64,000 bases of DNA from JAGVSZ01 sp035456405 (GTDB lineage: Bacteria; Pseudomonadota; Gammaproteobacteria; Burkholderiales; SG8-39). The DNA is taken from contig DATIDG010000049.1 in assembly GCA_035456405.1 (NCBI GenBank), positions 62,001 to 126,000 of the forward strand, given 5' to 3'. Position 1 is the stretch's first letter. Each line of letters begins with the position of its first letter. The notes under the pieces are model-generated. The model saw nothing but the letters and a program-made list of their open reading frames with translations, ran no database searches and was not told where the DNA came from. Position numbers and translations under genes: made by a program. Shown here piece by piece: positions 42,726 through 54,098 of the stretch.

Positions 42726-43919
42726 TCAGGCCATCGGCGCGTCGGGCGTGATCACCGTCCAGGGCAGCCCGTGCTGGTTCATGGCCTCCATGAACGGATC
42801 CGGGTCGAACTGCTCGAGGTTGAACACGCCTCTGCCGCGCCACTTGCCGGTCAGCATCATCTTGGCGCCGATCATGGCCGGCACGCCGGTTGTGTAGGAA
42901 ATCGCCTGGGCGCCGACCTCGCGGTAGCAGGCTTCGTGATCGCAGATGTTGTACACGAAGGCGAGCTTCTCCTTGCCGCCCTTCTTTCCACGCACGAGGC
43001 AGCCGATGCAGGTCTTGCCCTTGGTGAGCGGGCCGAGGCTCGCGGGATCGGGCAGGAGCACCTTGAGGAACTCGAGCGGGATGATCTCGCGGCCCTGGAA
43101 CGGCACCGGCTTGATCGAGGTCATGCCGACGTTCCCGAGCACGCGGAGGTGAGTGAGGTAGTTGTCCGAGAAGGTCATCCAGAACCGCGCGCGGCGCAGG
43201 GTCGGGAAGTTCTTGACGATCGACTCGAGCTCCTCGTGGTAGAGGAGGAAGATCTTCTTCGGGCCGATGCCCTCAGGGAAGTCGAACATCCGGTTGACCG
43301 AGAGCGGATCGGTCGTCTTCCAGTCGCCGTTCTCCCAGTAGCGGCCGCGCGCGGTGACCTCGCGGATGTTGATCTCGGGGTTGAAGTTGGTCGCGAACGG
43401 CTGGCCGTGCTCGCCGGCATTGCAGTCGATGATGTCGAGCTCCTCGACCGTGTCGAAGTGGTGCTTCGCGAGGTACGCGGTGAACACGTTCGTCGCGCCG
43501 GGATCGAAGCCGCTACCGAGCAGCGCCATGACTCCGCGCTCCCGGAAGCGATCGTGGTAGGCCCACTGCCAGCTGTATTCGAACTTCGCGGTGTCGCGCG
43601 GCTCGTAGTTCGCGGTGTCGAGGTAATCGACCCCGGTCGCGAGGCACGCGTCCATGATCGGGAGGTCCTGGTAGGGCAGGGCGACGTTGATCACGATCGC
43701 CGGCTTCTCGCGCTCGATCAGCGCGGTCATCTGCTTCACGTCGTCGGCGTCGACCTGCGCGGTCCGGATCGGCCGCTCGATCTGGGCGGCGATGCGCTTG
43801 CACTTCTCCTCGGTGCGGCTGGCCAGCACGATCTCGGAGAACACCTCGGGCACCTGGGCGCACTTGTGCGTCACCACCTGGCCGACCCCGCCCGCGCCGA
43901 CGATCAGCACCTTCGCCAT
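42726..43919 (-). CDS. Carboxynorspermidine/carboxyspermidine dehydrogenase (saccharopine dehydrogenase family)
   Basis: A 397-residue NAD(P)-dependent enzyme. Rossmann motif VLIVGAGGVGQVVTHKC at the start; GVDYLDTANYEPRDTAKFEY and LGSGFDPGATNVFTAYL are typical of the LYS1/CANSDH branch. It condenses an amine (putrescine) with aspartate semialdehyde. Position directly before the nspC-like gene settles the call over a lysine-pathway saccharopine dehydrogenase. 24 nt after speA. Confidence 0.9.
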   Translation of the reverse strand: MAKVLIVGAGGVGQVVTHKCAQVPEVFSEIVLASRTEEKCKRIAAQIERPIRTAQVDADDVKQMTALIEREKPAIVINVALPYQDLPIMDACLATGVDYLDTANYEPRDTAKFEYSWQWAYHDRFRERGVMALLGSGFDPGATNVFTAYLAKHHFDTVEELDIIDCNAGEHGQPFATNFNPEINIREVTARGRYWENGDWKTTDPLSVNRMFDFPEGIGPKKIFLLYHEELESIVKNFPTLRRARFWMTFSDNYLTHLRVLGNVGMTSIKPVPFQGREIIPLEFLKVLLPDPASLGPLTKGKTCIGCLVRGKKGGKEKLAFVYNICDHEACYREVGAQAISYTTGVPAMIGAKMMLTGKWRGRGVFNLEQFDPDPFMEAMNQHGLPWTVITPDAPMA

Positions 43920-43943
43920 GGCAGAAACTCCTGGTTGAAGAAG

Positions 43944-46001
<2,058 letters not shown>

Positions 46002-46083
46002 GGCTGGGCAGCCTACCGCGCCGGTGCGGCGGAAGTGTGACGGTCGGCGCCACGCGCCGGCCGAAGGGTCTCGGGAACCTGCT

Positions 46084-47910
46084 TCACGCTGCGCGCGCCG
46101 CGGTGGCCGGCCCCAACAGCTCATGCAGGTCGTCCTCGGTCAGCGTCTCCTTCTGCAGCAGGAGCTGTGCGCCGCGCTCGAGCGTCGCGCGGCGGTCGGT
46201 CAGGATCTTCACCGCCTTGGCGAACGCGCGATCGACGATGTCCTTTACCGCGGTGTCGATCTCGCGCGCCGTCGCCTCGCTGAACTCGCGGCTCTTCAGG
46301 CCTCCGGCCGGCGTGGCGAGGAACTGGCTCTGCTCGCTCTCGTAGGCAACCTGGCCGAGCGCCGCCACCATGCCGAACCGCGTGACCATGCTGCGCGCGA
46401 TGTTTGTGACCTTCATCAGGTCGTCGGCCGCACCGGTGGAGATCTCGTCGAACACGAGGCGCTCCGCCGCGCGCCCGCCGAGCAGAACCGCCATCTTGTT
46501 CTCCAGCTCGCCGGTGGTCATCAGGAAGCGGTCCTCGGTTGGCCGCTGGATGGTGTACCCCAGCGCACCGACCCCGCGCGGGATGATCGAAATCTTGTGC
46601 ACCGGGTCCGAGCCGGGGATCGCCATCGCGACCAGCGCGTGGCCCATCTCGTGGTAGGCGACGGTGCGGCGCTCCTTCTCATTGAGGACGCGGTTCTTCT
46701 TCTCGAGGCCGGCGATGATCCGCTCGACGCCGTCGTTGAAGTCCTTGAGCGCCACCGCGTCGGCGCCGCGGCGGGTGGCGAGCAGCGCGGCCTCGTTCAC
46801 CAGGTTCGCCAGGTCGGCGCCCGAGAATCCGGGCGTGAGGGCGGCGATCTTCTCGGGATCGACGTCGCCCGCGAGCCGCACCTTCTTCAGGTGCACGGCG
46901 AGGATCGCGATCCGCCCCTTCTTGTCCGGGCGGTCGACGAGCACCTGGCGGTCGAAGCGGCCGGCGCGCAGCAGCGCAGGATCCAGGATCTCCGGCCGGT
47001 TGGTCGCTGCGAGCAGTACCAGCCCGGCGGAGGGATCGAAGCCGTCGAGCTCGGCGAGCAGCTGGTTGAGAGTCTGTTCCTTCTCGTCGTGGCCGCCGAC
47101 GCCGTAGGCACCGCGCGCCCGGCCGAGCGCGTCGATCTCGTCGATGAAGATGATGGCCGGGGCGAGCTTGCGCGCCTGGTCGAACAGGTCGCGCACCCGC
47201 GCAGCGCCGACGCCGACGAACATCTCGACGAACTCCGAGCCGTTGATCGACAGGAACGCGACTCCCGCCTCCCCGGCGACGGCGCGGGCGAGCAGCGTCT
47301 TGCCCGTACCGGGCGGGCCGACGAGGAGGATGCCCTTCGGCAGCCGCCCGCCGAGCCGGCCGTAGTCCTTGGGGCTCTTGAGGAACTGCACCACTTCCTT
47401 GAGCTCCTCCTTCGCCTCGTCCACTCCGGCGACGTCGTCGAAGGTGATCTTGACGTCCTTTTCCATGTACAGCTTCGCCTTGCTCTTGCCGACCGAGAGA
47501 AAACCGCCGCCGAGCCCCTGCTTCTCCGCGAACTTCCGCATGACGAACCACCACAGCCCGAAGAAGACGAGCGCCGGGATCACCCAGCCGAGCATGTCGC
47601 GCAGGAAGGTGTTCTCGATGACGCCGGTGAACTTGACGTCGTACTGCTGGAGGTCCCGCGCGAGGTTCTCGTCCACGCGCACCGCGACGAAGCGGGTGCG
47701 CTTGTCGGGCTGGGGCTCCTTGAAGGTGCCCTCGACGACGTTCTCGCGGATCACCACCTCGGCGATCTTGCCCTCCTTGAGGTAGCTTACGAACTCGCTG
47801 TAGGTGATCGGCTCGACCGTGCGCGCCTCCTTCCAGAGGTTGCTGAGCCACATCACCGCGAGCACGGCGATCACGAGGTACCAGAGATTGATCTGGGTCT
47901 GGCGTTCCAT
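46084..47910 (-). CDS. ftsH: FtsH-family ATP-dependent zinc metalloprotease
   Basis: A 608-residue membrane protease that extracts and degrades proteins. Two N-terminal membrane helices flank a small periplasmic domain; the AAA module has Walker A GPPGTGKT (about 197-205), Walker B IIFIDEIDALG and the SRH ATNRPEILDPALLRAGRFDR. The zinc site is His420-Glu-Met-Gly-His424, with Met where most FtsH proteins have Ala. It lacks the usual rrmJ/folP neighbours of the main ftsH, so it is probably a second copy. Same strand as the polyamine genes; co-transcription is possible. Confidence 0.93.
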   Translation of the reverse strand: MERQTQINLWYLVIAVLAVMWLSNLWKEARTVEPITYSEFVSYLKEGKIAEVVIRENVVEGTFKEPQPDKRTRFVAVRVDENLARDLQQYDVKFTGVIENTFLRDMLGWVIPALVFFGLWWFVMRKFAEKQGLGGGFLSVGKSKAKLYMEKDVKITFDDVAGVDEAKEELKEVVQFLKSPKDYGRLGGRLPKGILLVGPPGTGKTLLARAVAGEAGVAFLSINGSEFVEMFVGVGAARVRDLFDQARKLAPAIIFIDEIDALGRARGAYGVGGHDEKEQTLNQLLAELDGFDPSAGLVLLAATNRPEILDPALLRAGRFDRQVLVDRPDKKGRIAILAVHLKKVRLAGDVDPEKIAALTPGFSGADLANLVNEAALLATRRGADAVALKDFNDGVERIIAGLEKKNRVLNEKERRTVAYHEMGHALVAMAIPGSDPVHKISIIPRGVGALGYTIQRPTEDRFLMTTGELENKMAVLLGGRAAERLVFDEISTGAADDLMKVTNIARSMVTRFGMVAALGQVAYESEQSQFLATPAGGLKSREFSEATAREIDTAVKDIVDRAFAKAVKILTDRRATLERGAQLLLQKETLTEDDLHELLGPATAARAA

Positions 47911-48069
47911 TGCGGGCTCCGGCAGTTGCGCGTGGTCGAAGGGGCTTCCGCGATGCGGTGCGGAAGTCCGGGTTGCGGCCGGCGCGGGTGAGGATCAGAA
48001 TGCGCATGAACCCCGCGCCGCGCGACATTCTAGATGGGTGCCGTCGGCGCCGCTTCAAGGAGTCCGGTC

Positions 48070-48354
48070 ATGGCCCGATTGATCCCGCAGACCCCACCGA
48101 AGGACGAGGAGAGCCGCATCTTCGAGCGTGCGGGCGGCTTCTACTGGGTGTCGAAGGAGACCGGGGCGGAGTACGGCCCCTTTGCCACGGCCGCTGAGGC
48201 GCGCGAGGACATGATGTTCGACGCCGAGTCGGACGAGGTCGAATCCGACGAAACCCTCGAGGAGCAGGAAGCCGAGATCGGCGTCTCGGGCTGGATCGAT
48301 CCGGACACCGGCGACCTCGGCGAGAGCTGGACGCCGCGGCTAGAGGACCACTGA
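48070..48354 (+). CDS. Small acidic conserved protein with YGPFAT motif
   Basis: A 94-residue cytoplasmic protein with AAGGAG 7 nt before its ATG. The N-half has GGFYWVSKETGAEYGPFATAA, the C-half is strongly acidic (ESDEVESDETLEEQEAE) and ends in DPDTGDLGESWTPRLEDH. The YGPFxT block matches that of the exported protein at 343-597. No known function. It is divergent from ftsH and convergent with the membrane protein at 48379, 24 nt away. Confidence 0.65.
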   Translation: MARLIPQTPPKDEESRIFERAGGFYWVSKETGAEYGPFATAAEAREDMMFDAESDEVESDETLEEQEAEIGVSGWIDPDTGDLGESWTPRLEDH

Positions 48355-48378
48355 GCTCGCCTCGTCGGAGAGGCATCC

Positions 48379-48978
48379 CTACCGCGGCATCGGCTCCCCG
48401 CCGGCCACTCGGCGGATCGTCCGCGCGGCTGCGCGGAAGAGCTTCGGCAGCATCCACACCGCCGCGATCAGGAACACCGCGAGCGCGCCGAGAAAGACGA
48501 GCGGCAGCTTGATCGCGGCGAGCAGACCGGCCGGCACCAGCAGGTCTTCACCCACCGATGCCGCCCAGTTCGAGACCGGTTCGGGCGACGTGTTGATGAG
48601 CGCACGGGCGCCCGCCTTCGTCAGATGGGTGCCGGAGGCGATCGCGCCCCCCACGATCGCCGCCACCGCGATCCACACCGGATCGGCCTGACCGAGCGCG
48701 GCGGCGGCCAGGAATGCGCCGGCTGGAACGCGGATGAAGGTGTGCAGCGCGTCCCAGGCGCTGTCGAACGCCGGCACCTTGTCAGCGACGAACTCGCCGA
48801 GCGCCATCGCGCCCGACGCGCCGATCACGAGCGGATGCTTGAGCACCTCGAGGGCCGGCGGCAGCTCGAGCCAGCCGAAGTGCGCAAGCGCGCCCGCCAT
48901 CAGCAGCGCTGCGTAGACGCGAATACCGCTCGCCCACGCGAGACCCGCCGCCAGCGCGATCTCGTGCAGCCAATCCAT
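48379..48978 (-). CDS. DUF4126-family inner-membrane protein
   Basis: A 199-residue protein with about five hydrophobic segments. It starts MDWLHEIALAAGLAWASGIR and has GEFVADKVPAFDSAWDALHTF, the core of the DUF4126 family. Function of the family is not known to me. The start at 48978 precedes the first conserved helix. It shares the spacer 48979-49114 with the divergent Liv operon. Confidence 0.8.
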   Translation of the reverse strand: MDWLHEIALAAGLAWASGIRVYAALLMAGALAHFGWLELPPALEVLKHPLVIGASGAMALGEFVADKVPAFDSAWDALHTFIRVPAGAFLAAAALGQADPVWIAVAAIVGGAIASGTHLTKAGARALINTSPEPVSNWAASVGEDLLVPAGLLAAIKLPLVFLGALAVFLIAAVWMLPKLFRAAARTIRRVAGGEPMPR

Positions 48979-49114
48979 GCGCGGATTATAGGCAGGTGCA
49001 GCGCCGGCGGCCGTCGCCCGGGGATGGGTGGGCTTGCGCAAAACGCGCCCGCAGCCAACAATTCGGCCCGGTCTGCCCCCGGGCAGGAAATGACCGCCAC
49101 GAAGGAGGAGGAAC

Positions 49115-50365
49115 ATGAATAACGGATCGAATCCGCCCTCGACGACCCGCCGCCGCGTGATGCAGGCGGCCGGCGCTGCTGCGGCGCTCTCGACGCTCGG
49201 CTTTCCCGCGGTCGTTCGCGGCCAGGCGACGCGGCTCAAGGTCGGGGTGCTCCTGCCGCGCTCCGGCTTCCAGGGGTTCATCGGGCAGTCGTGCCAGAAG
49301 GGCGCCGACCTCGCCCCCGGCGTGATCAAGGAGATGCTCGGCGTCGACGTCGAGCTGATGAACGCCGATACGGAAACGAACATCGACGTCGCGCGCACGC
49401 GCGCAGAGCGCTTGATCCAGGACGGGGCGAACGTGCTCGTCGGGCCGTTCGATTCGGGTGCGGCCGCAGCCATTGCCCAGGTTGCCGAGCAGCGCGGCGT
49501 GCCGTTCGTCATCAACATCGCCGCCGCCCCGCAGATCACCGAGCAGGGCTACAAGTACGTCTTCCGCAACTTCCAGACCGCGATCGACATCGTCCGCAAC
49601 GGACTGGCACTGATCGGCGACCTCTTCCAGGCGACCAACACGGTGCCGCGGACCGCGGTGTTCATGCACGTCAACGACACGTTCGGCCAGGCGATGGCGA
49701 AGGGCATCGGCGCCATCTTGCCGCGCCAGACGCAGCTGCCGTTCAAGGTCGTCGACACGATCTCCTACGACCCCGCCGCCAAGGACCTCACGGTCGAGGT
49801 GTCGAAGGCCAAGGCGTCGAACCCCGATTTCCTGCTGCTCGTGTGCCGCCTGCAGGACTCCATCATCCTGCGCCGCGAGATGGTGAAGCAGCGCTGGAAC
49901 CCGATGGGCGTGATCAGCCCCGGCTCGCCGGGCATGTACGAGGAGCAGTTCTTCAAGACGCTCGGCAAGCTCTCTGAGTACTGTATCTCCAACGTGCCCT
50001 GGTACGACCCGAACGCCGCGCTCACCAAGGTCGTCGAGAAGGCGTTCCTCAAGCAGAACCCGAAGGACAAGCTGGTGTTTCACGGCCTGAACGTCGGATT
50101 CACCTTCGAAGCGATCCTCATCGCGGCGGACGCGTTCAAGCGCGCGAAATCGACCGATCCGAAGGTGCTCGCCGAAGCGATCCGGCAGACCAATATCACC
50201 AGCAAAATGACGCTCGGCGCCCCGATCAAGTTCAACGCGAAAGGGCAGGTCGAGGGCATCGGTTCGGCGTGCGTCCAGAACCTGAACCTGCTCCCGACGG
50301 TGGTCCTGCCGGCCGCGGCGGCGACGGCGAAGCCGGTGTTTCCGATGCCGGGATACAAGGCGTAG
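49115..50365 (+). CDS. ABC transporter substrate-binding protein (Liv/amide type)
   Basis: A 416-residue periplasmic binding protein. The leader TTRRRVMQAAGAAAALSTLGF has the twin-arginine pattern. The mature part starts TRLKVGVLLPRSGFQGFIG, the type I Liv-family opening, with NADTETNIDVARTRAERLI. AAGGAGGAGG lies 5-13 nt before the ATG. It is the first gene of a complete five-gene Liv operon, independent of the one at 2.5-7.1 kb. Ligand unknown. Confidence 0.92.
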   Translation: MNNGSNPPSTTRRRVMQAAGAAAALSTLGFPAVVRGQATRLKVGVLLPRSGFQGFIGQSCQKGADLAPGVIKEMLGVDVELMNADTETNIDVARTRAERLIQDGANVLVGPFDSGAAAAIAQVAEQRGVPFVINIAAAPQITEQGYKYVFRNFQTAIDIVRNGLALIGDLFQATNTVPRTAVFMHVNDTFGQAMAKGIGAILPRQTQLPFKVVDTISYDPAAKDLTVEVSKAKASNPDFLLLVCRLQDSIILRREMVKQRWNPMGVISPGSPGMYEEQFFKTLGKLSEYCISNVPWYDPNAALTKVVEKAFLKQNPKDKLVFHGLNVGFTFEAILIAADAFKRAKSTDPKVLAEAIRQTNITSKMTLGAPIKFNAKGQVEGIGSACVQNLNLLPTVVLPAAAATAKPVFPMPGYKA

Positions 50366-50413
50366 CGCGACGGTCTGGGAGGAGGGGCGGCTCGGGCGGG
50401 CCCTTTTCTCGTC

Positions 50414-51283
50414 ATGACGCCTGACCTGATCGCCAACGTCGTCATTGCGGGGTTGCTCACCGGCCTCGTGTACGGCCTGATGGCGCTCGGGCTGTCGGTC
50501 ATCTTCGGCGTCGTGCGCGTCGTGAACTTCGCGCACGGCGAGATGATGACGATCGCCATGTACGCGGCGGTGGTGCTGTTCGCCACGCTCGGGCTCGACC
50601 CGCTCCTCGCGGTCGTGCCCGTGGCGGCGGCATTCTTCGCGTTCGGCTACGTGCTGCAGGCCGGCCTGATCAACCCGTTCATCACCCGGCCCGAGCATTC
50701 CCAGTTCATGCTGCTCGTGGCGATCGCGCTCGTCATGGTGAACGCGCTGCTGATGATCTTCGGCCCGGACGCGCGCAGCGTGCAGGTCGACTACCAGCTC
50801 GAGTCGTACGCGATCGGGCCGATCCTGCTCGACAAGGCGCGCCTGCTCGCCGCCGGTATCGCCGTCGTGACCAGCGCGGCGCTGTTCGCGTTCTTCCGGC
50901 TTACGCTCGTCGGCAAGGCGATCCGCGCGTGCGCGGACAATCACCTCGGGGCACGGGTGGTCGGACTGAACGTCAAGCGGCTCTACGCGCTGACGTTCGG
51001 CCTCGGCTCTGCCTGCGTCGCCGTCGCGGGCTGCATGATGATCCTGCTGGTGGACGTCACCCCGGTGCTCGGACCGGCGTACACGCTGCTCGCGTTCGTC
51101 ATCGTCATCGTGGGCGGGCTCGGGTCGATGCCCGGCGCGCTGCTCGGTGGCGTGCTGATCGGCGTCTCCGAGGCGCTCGCCGGCCTGCTGATCGTCCCGT
51201 CGGCCAAGAGCATGTTCAGCTTCGCGCTGCTGATTCTGGTTCTCCTGTTCCGACCGCAGGGGCTGCTCGGGAAGAAGGCGTGA
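50414..51283 (+). CDS. livH: LivH-type ABC transporter permease
   Basis: A 289-residue permease with the signature VIFGVVRVVNFAHGEMMTIAMY, cytoplasmic loop LVGKAIRACADNHLGARVVG and ending LLFRPQGLLGKKA. It follows the binding-protein gene by 48 nt; the spacer contains GGGC...GGGCCC followed by TTTTCTC, which could act as a weak attenuator between the abundant binding protein and the membrane parts. Its stop overlaps livM by GTGA. Confidence 0.93.
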   Translation: MTPDLIANVVIAGLLTGLVYGLMALGLSVIFGVVRVVNFAHGEMMTIAMYAAVVLFATLGLDPLLAVVPVAAAFFAFGYVLQAGLINPFITRPEHSQFMLLVAIALVMVNALLMIFGPDARSVQVDYQLESYAIGPILLDKARLLAAGIAVVTSAALFAFFRLTLVGKAIRACADNHLGARVVGLNVKRLYALTFGLGSACVAVAGCMMILLVDVTPVLGPAYTLLAFVIVIVGGLGSMPGALLGGVLIGVSEALAGLLIVPSAKSMFSFALLILVLLFRPQGLLGKKA

Positions 51284-52260
51284 GCCCGGAGCGCCGCGCC
51301 GCGATCCTGCTCGCGCTGCTCGGCGCGGCGCTCGTCGCGCTCCCTTGGATAGCGGGCAGCTATGTGCTGTCGGTGGCGACGCTCATTCTCTTCTTCGCGT
51401 ATACGGGCCAGGCGTGGAACGTGATGATGGGTTTCGCCGGCCAGCTCTCGCTCGGGCATTCCCTCTACGTCGGCCTCGCCGCCTACGCCGCAGCGGGACT
51501 GTTCTTCCACTACGGCATCGGGCCGTGGGCCGGCGTGTGGCTTGCGATCGTCCTGTGCGTCGCGGCCGGCGCGGTGATCGGGTTCCTCGCGTTCCGGTTC
51601 GGGATCTCGGGCGTGTACTTTGCCCTCCTGACGATCGCGTTCGCCGAGTTCACCCGCATCGGCTTCGACCACATCCAGTGGCTCGGCGGCCCGGGAGGCC
51701 TCTTCATCAAGGTCGAGCAACGCGAGGCGTGGGATCTCCTCGACCTGCGCGGCACGCCGGCGATGTTCTACTACGTGATGCTCGCGCTGACGGCCGGCGC
51801 GTTCGCGCTGTGCGCATGGCTCCTGCGCAGCCGTGCCGGGTACTACTGGCAGGCGATCCGCGAGAACGAGGAGGCCGCGCAGGCGCTCGGCATCAACACT
51901 TTCCGCTGGAAGATGCTCGCCGTGGTGATCAGCGCCGCGATGACCGCGCTGTCCGGGGTGTTCTTCGCCTTCTATTACAACAACCTCTTCCCCGAGCAGA
52001 TCTTCCACATCAGCCGATCGATCGAGATCATCCTCGGCCCGATCATCGGCGGACTCGGCACGCTGTTCGGGCCGATCCTCGGCGCCGCGGTGCTGACGAT
52101 CCTCGCGGACAGCATCACCGAGCTGATGGCGCTCGCCGGGCTGGAGATTCCCGGGGTGAAGCAGGTGTTCTACGGGTTGTGCCTGCTGGTGGTGGTCATG
52201 TTCCTCCCGCATGGGATCTGGCCGACGATCGCCCGCCGGCTTGGCCTCACGAAGGACTAG
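51280..52260 (+). CDS. livM: LivM-type ABC transporter permease
   Basis: A 326-residue permease starting with GTG. Motifs include YTGQAWNVMMGFAGQLSLGH and the ATPase-contact loop YYWQAIRENEEAAQALGINTF. Coupled to livH by GTGA; 2 nt before livG. Together with LivH it forms the inner-membrane channel of the second Liv system. Confidence 0.93.
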   Translation: MSPERRAAILLALLGAALVALPWIAGSYVLSVATLILFFAYTGQAWNVMMGFAGQLSLGHSLYVGLAAYAAAGLFFHYGIGPWAGVWLAIVLCVAAGAVIGFLAFRFGISGVYFALLTIAFAEFTRIGFDHIQWLGGPGGLFIKVEQREAWDLLDLRGTPAMFYYVMLALTAGAFALCAWLLRSRAGYYWQAIRENEEAAQALGINTFRWKMLAVVISAAMTALSGVFFAFYYNNLFPEQIFHISRSIEIILGPIIGGLGTLFGPILGAAVLTILADSITELMALAGLEIPGVKQVFYGLCLLVVVMFLPHGIWPTIARRLGLTKD

Positions 52261-52262
52261 CG

Positions 52263-52985
52263 GTGGCGCTCCTCGAAGTCCGCGGCATGAGCAAGGCCTT
52301 CCGCGGTCTGCGCGCTGTGCAGGACGTGTCCTTCGACGTCGCGGAGGGCGCGATCGCGGCGATGATCGGTCCCAACGGTGCCGGCAAGACGACGTGCTTC
52401 AACGTCGTCGCGGGCGTGTTCCCGCCCGATGCGGGCGAGGTTTCGCTCGGGGGACGCCGCATCACCGGCTTGCGCGCGCACGAGGTGTGCCGCGCCGGGA
52501 TCGGGCGGACCTTCCAGGTCGTGAAACCGTTCCCGCAGATGACGGTGCTCGACAACGTCGTGGTCGGAGCGCTGAACGCGGCGGTACGCGTCGCGGACGC
52601 CCAGCGCGAGGCGCGGCGGGTGCTCGAGCTGCTGCATCTGGACGGCAAGGGCGGCTTGCTGGCCGCGAGCCTGACGCTCCCCGAGCGCAAGCGCCTCGAG
52701 GTGGCGCGCGCGATGGCGACGCGGCCCCGGCTGCTCCTGCTCGACGAGGTCATGGCGGGCCTCCGTCCGACCGAGGTCGACGAGATGGTCGGCGTTTTTC
52801 GCCGCATCAACCGCGAGACCGGGCTGACGATCCTGCTCATCGAGCACGTCATGCGGGTGGTGATGGCGCTCGCCGCGCGCGTGGTCGTGCTCCATCACGG
52901 CGAGAAGATCTGCGAGGGGGCGCCGGAGGAGGTGGTGCGGGATCCGGCGGTGCTCGAGTGCTACCTGGGCGAAGAGGCCTTGTGA
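52263..52985 (+). CDS. livG: LivG-type ABC transporter ATPase with non-canonical signature
   Basis: A 240-residue ATPase with normal Walker A (GPNGAGKTT). The signature motif reads LTLPERKRLEVARAM instead of the usual LSxGQ, and Walker B continues LLLDEVMAGLRPTE, with Val where Pro is common. Both changes occur in a LivG subgroup, so activity is probably kept. GTG start, 2 nt after livM; its stop overlaps livF by GTGA. Confidence 0.9.
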   Translation: MALLEVRGMSKAFRGLRAVQDVSFDVAEGAIAAMIGPNGAGKTTCFNVVAGVFPPDAGEVSLGGRRITGLRAHEVCRAGIGRTFQVVKPFPQMTVLDNVVVGALNAAVRVADAQREARRVLELLHLDGKGGLLAASLTLPERKRLEVARAMATRPRLLLLDEVMAGLRPTEVDEMVGVFRRINRETGLTILLIEHVMRVVMALAARVVVLHHGEKICEGAPEEVVRDPAVLECYLGEEAL

Positions 52986-53695
52986 CGGCCGTTCTCGAAG
53001 TCCGCGATCTCGATCTGTACTACGGCGACGCCCAGGCGCTCGACCGCGTGTCGATCGCGGCGGACGACGGCGCGATCGTCGCCATCGTCGGATCGAACGG
53101 CGCGGGCAAATCGAGCCTGATCCGGACGATCGCCGGCATCGAGTCGCCGCGGCGCGGAGCGATCCGCTATCGCGGGCGTGACATCGCCGGGCTGCCGAGC
53201 CACGCCGTGTGCGAGCTCGGCGTCGGGCAGGTCGCGGAAGGACGGCAGGTGTTCCCGTCGCTGACGGTGCGCGAGAATCTCGAGATGGGCGCGATGCTGG
53301 CGCGCTCGCGGAGGCGGATGAGAACGACGCTCGAGGAGGTGTTCGTGCTCTTCCCGCGCCTGCGGGAACGCGAGAACCAGGCCGCGGGCACCCTGTCGGG
53401 CGGTGAGCAGCAGATGCTCGCGATCGGGCGCTGCCTGATGGGCCAGCCGGAACTGATCATGTTCGACGAGCCCTCGCTCGGGCTCGCGCCGACGGTCGTG
53501 CAGGAAGTTTTTCACATCATCAAGGCACTGCACCAGCGGGGCCTGACGATAATCCTGGTGGAACAGAACGTCGCAGTGTCGCTGCGGCTCGCGCAGTTGG
53601 CCTACGTGCTGGAGAACGGGCGGATCGTGATGCGGGGGAGCGGCGCCGAGCTGCTCGCCGACGACCGCGTGCGTCAGGCTTACCTCGGGCTCTGA
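52982..53695 (+). CDS. livF: LivF-type ABC transporter ATPase
   Basis: A 237-residue ATPase: Walker A GSNGAGKSS, signature LSGGEQQMLAIGRCLM, Walker B LIMFDEPSLGLAP, and the end AYLGL. GTG start coupled to livG. Last gene of the second Liv operon; the terminator at 53873-53904 is the first strong stop signal after it. Confidence 0.93.
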   Translation: MTAVLEVRDLDLYYGDAQALDRVSIAADDGAIVAIVGSNGAGKSSLIRTIAGIESPRRGAIRYRGRDIAGLPSHAVCELGVGQVAEGRQVFPSLTVRENLEMGAMLARSRRRMRTTLEEVFVLFPRLRERENQAAGTLSGGEQQMLAIGRCLMGQPELIMFDEPSLGLAPTVVQEVFHIIKALHQRGLTIILVEQNVAVSLRLAQLAYVLENGRIVMRGSGAELLADDRVRQAYLGL

Positions 53696-53872
53696 CCGAT
53701 CCGTGACATCGCAGGTGACGCTGCGCCGTCGTCCTGACGCAATACGTCACGCGGCAACGACCGCCCCGTGAGAAAAGGCACGTCCAAACCGCCCGAAACG
53801 AGCTGGCACGCCTTCTGCTTTCCCAAAGGGCAGCTTTCGCCTTTTTCCTCCTCCTTTGGGGTGAGAGCACTT
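53696..53872. other. Non-coding stretch after livF, left edge of the eroded region
   Basis: No ORF with a ribosome site is visible. A weak stem CTGC...GCAG within a pyrimidine-rich tract (about 53816-53835) precedes the strong terminator. From here to about 57.5 kb gene density drops sharply compared with the rest of the window. Confidence 0.4.
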
Positions 53873-53904
53873 GGCCCTCTGAGCGATCAGGGGGCTTTTC
53901 TTTT
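53873..53904 (+). terminator. Intrinsic terminator (family copy 1)
   Basis: GCCCTCTGA (53874-53882), loop GCGA, TCAGGGGGC (53887-53895) form a 9-bp stem with one T-G wobble, followed by TTTTCTTTT. It probably ends the second Liv operon 180 nt downstream of livF. A sister copy with the same outer words lies at 56073-56106. Just after it, GTGATACC occurs twice (53905-53912 and 53917-53924). Confidence 0.75.
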
Positions 53905-53924
53905 GTGATACCGAAAGTGATACC
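53905..53924. repeat. Short direct repeat GTGATACC x2
   Basis: Two exact 8-nt copies separated by GAAA, immediately after terminator copy 1. Short direct repeats at the edge of a region holding an integrase remnant could be binding or attachment sites, but chance cannot be excluded at this length. Confidence 0.3.
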
Positions 53925-54098
53925 CCCGAGTGCCCGCTACGGGGCGATCTCTATAGGGCCGGCCGGCGCGCCGATCGCGGCGTAGCGCCAGGCAGAGCTT
54001 CGTGACGGATGGCACGACGTTAGTGCAGAGCAAATGTCGACGAGTCGACGCTCCCCTGTCGAAGAGCAATCGGCCCTTCAGGTAGCCTCAGAGTCCCG

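Noticed and set aside
42726..43919. Lysine-pathway saccharopine dehydrogenase
   Set aside because: The immediate nspC-like and speB-like neighbours and the CANSDH-type motifs make the polyamine role far more likely.
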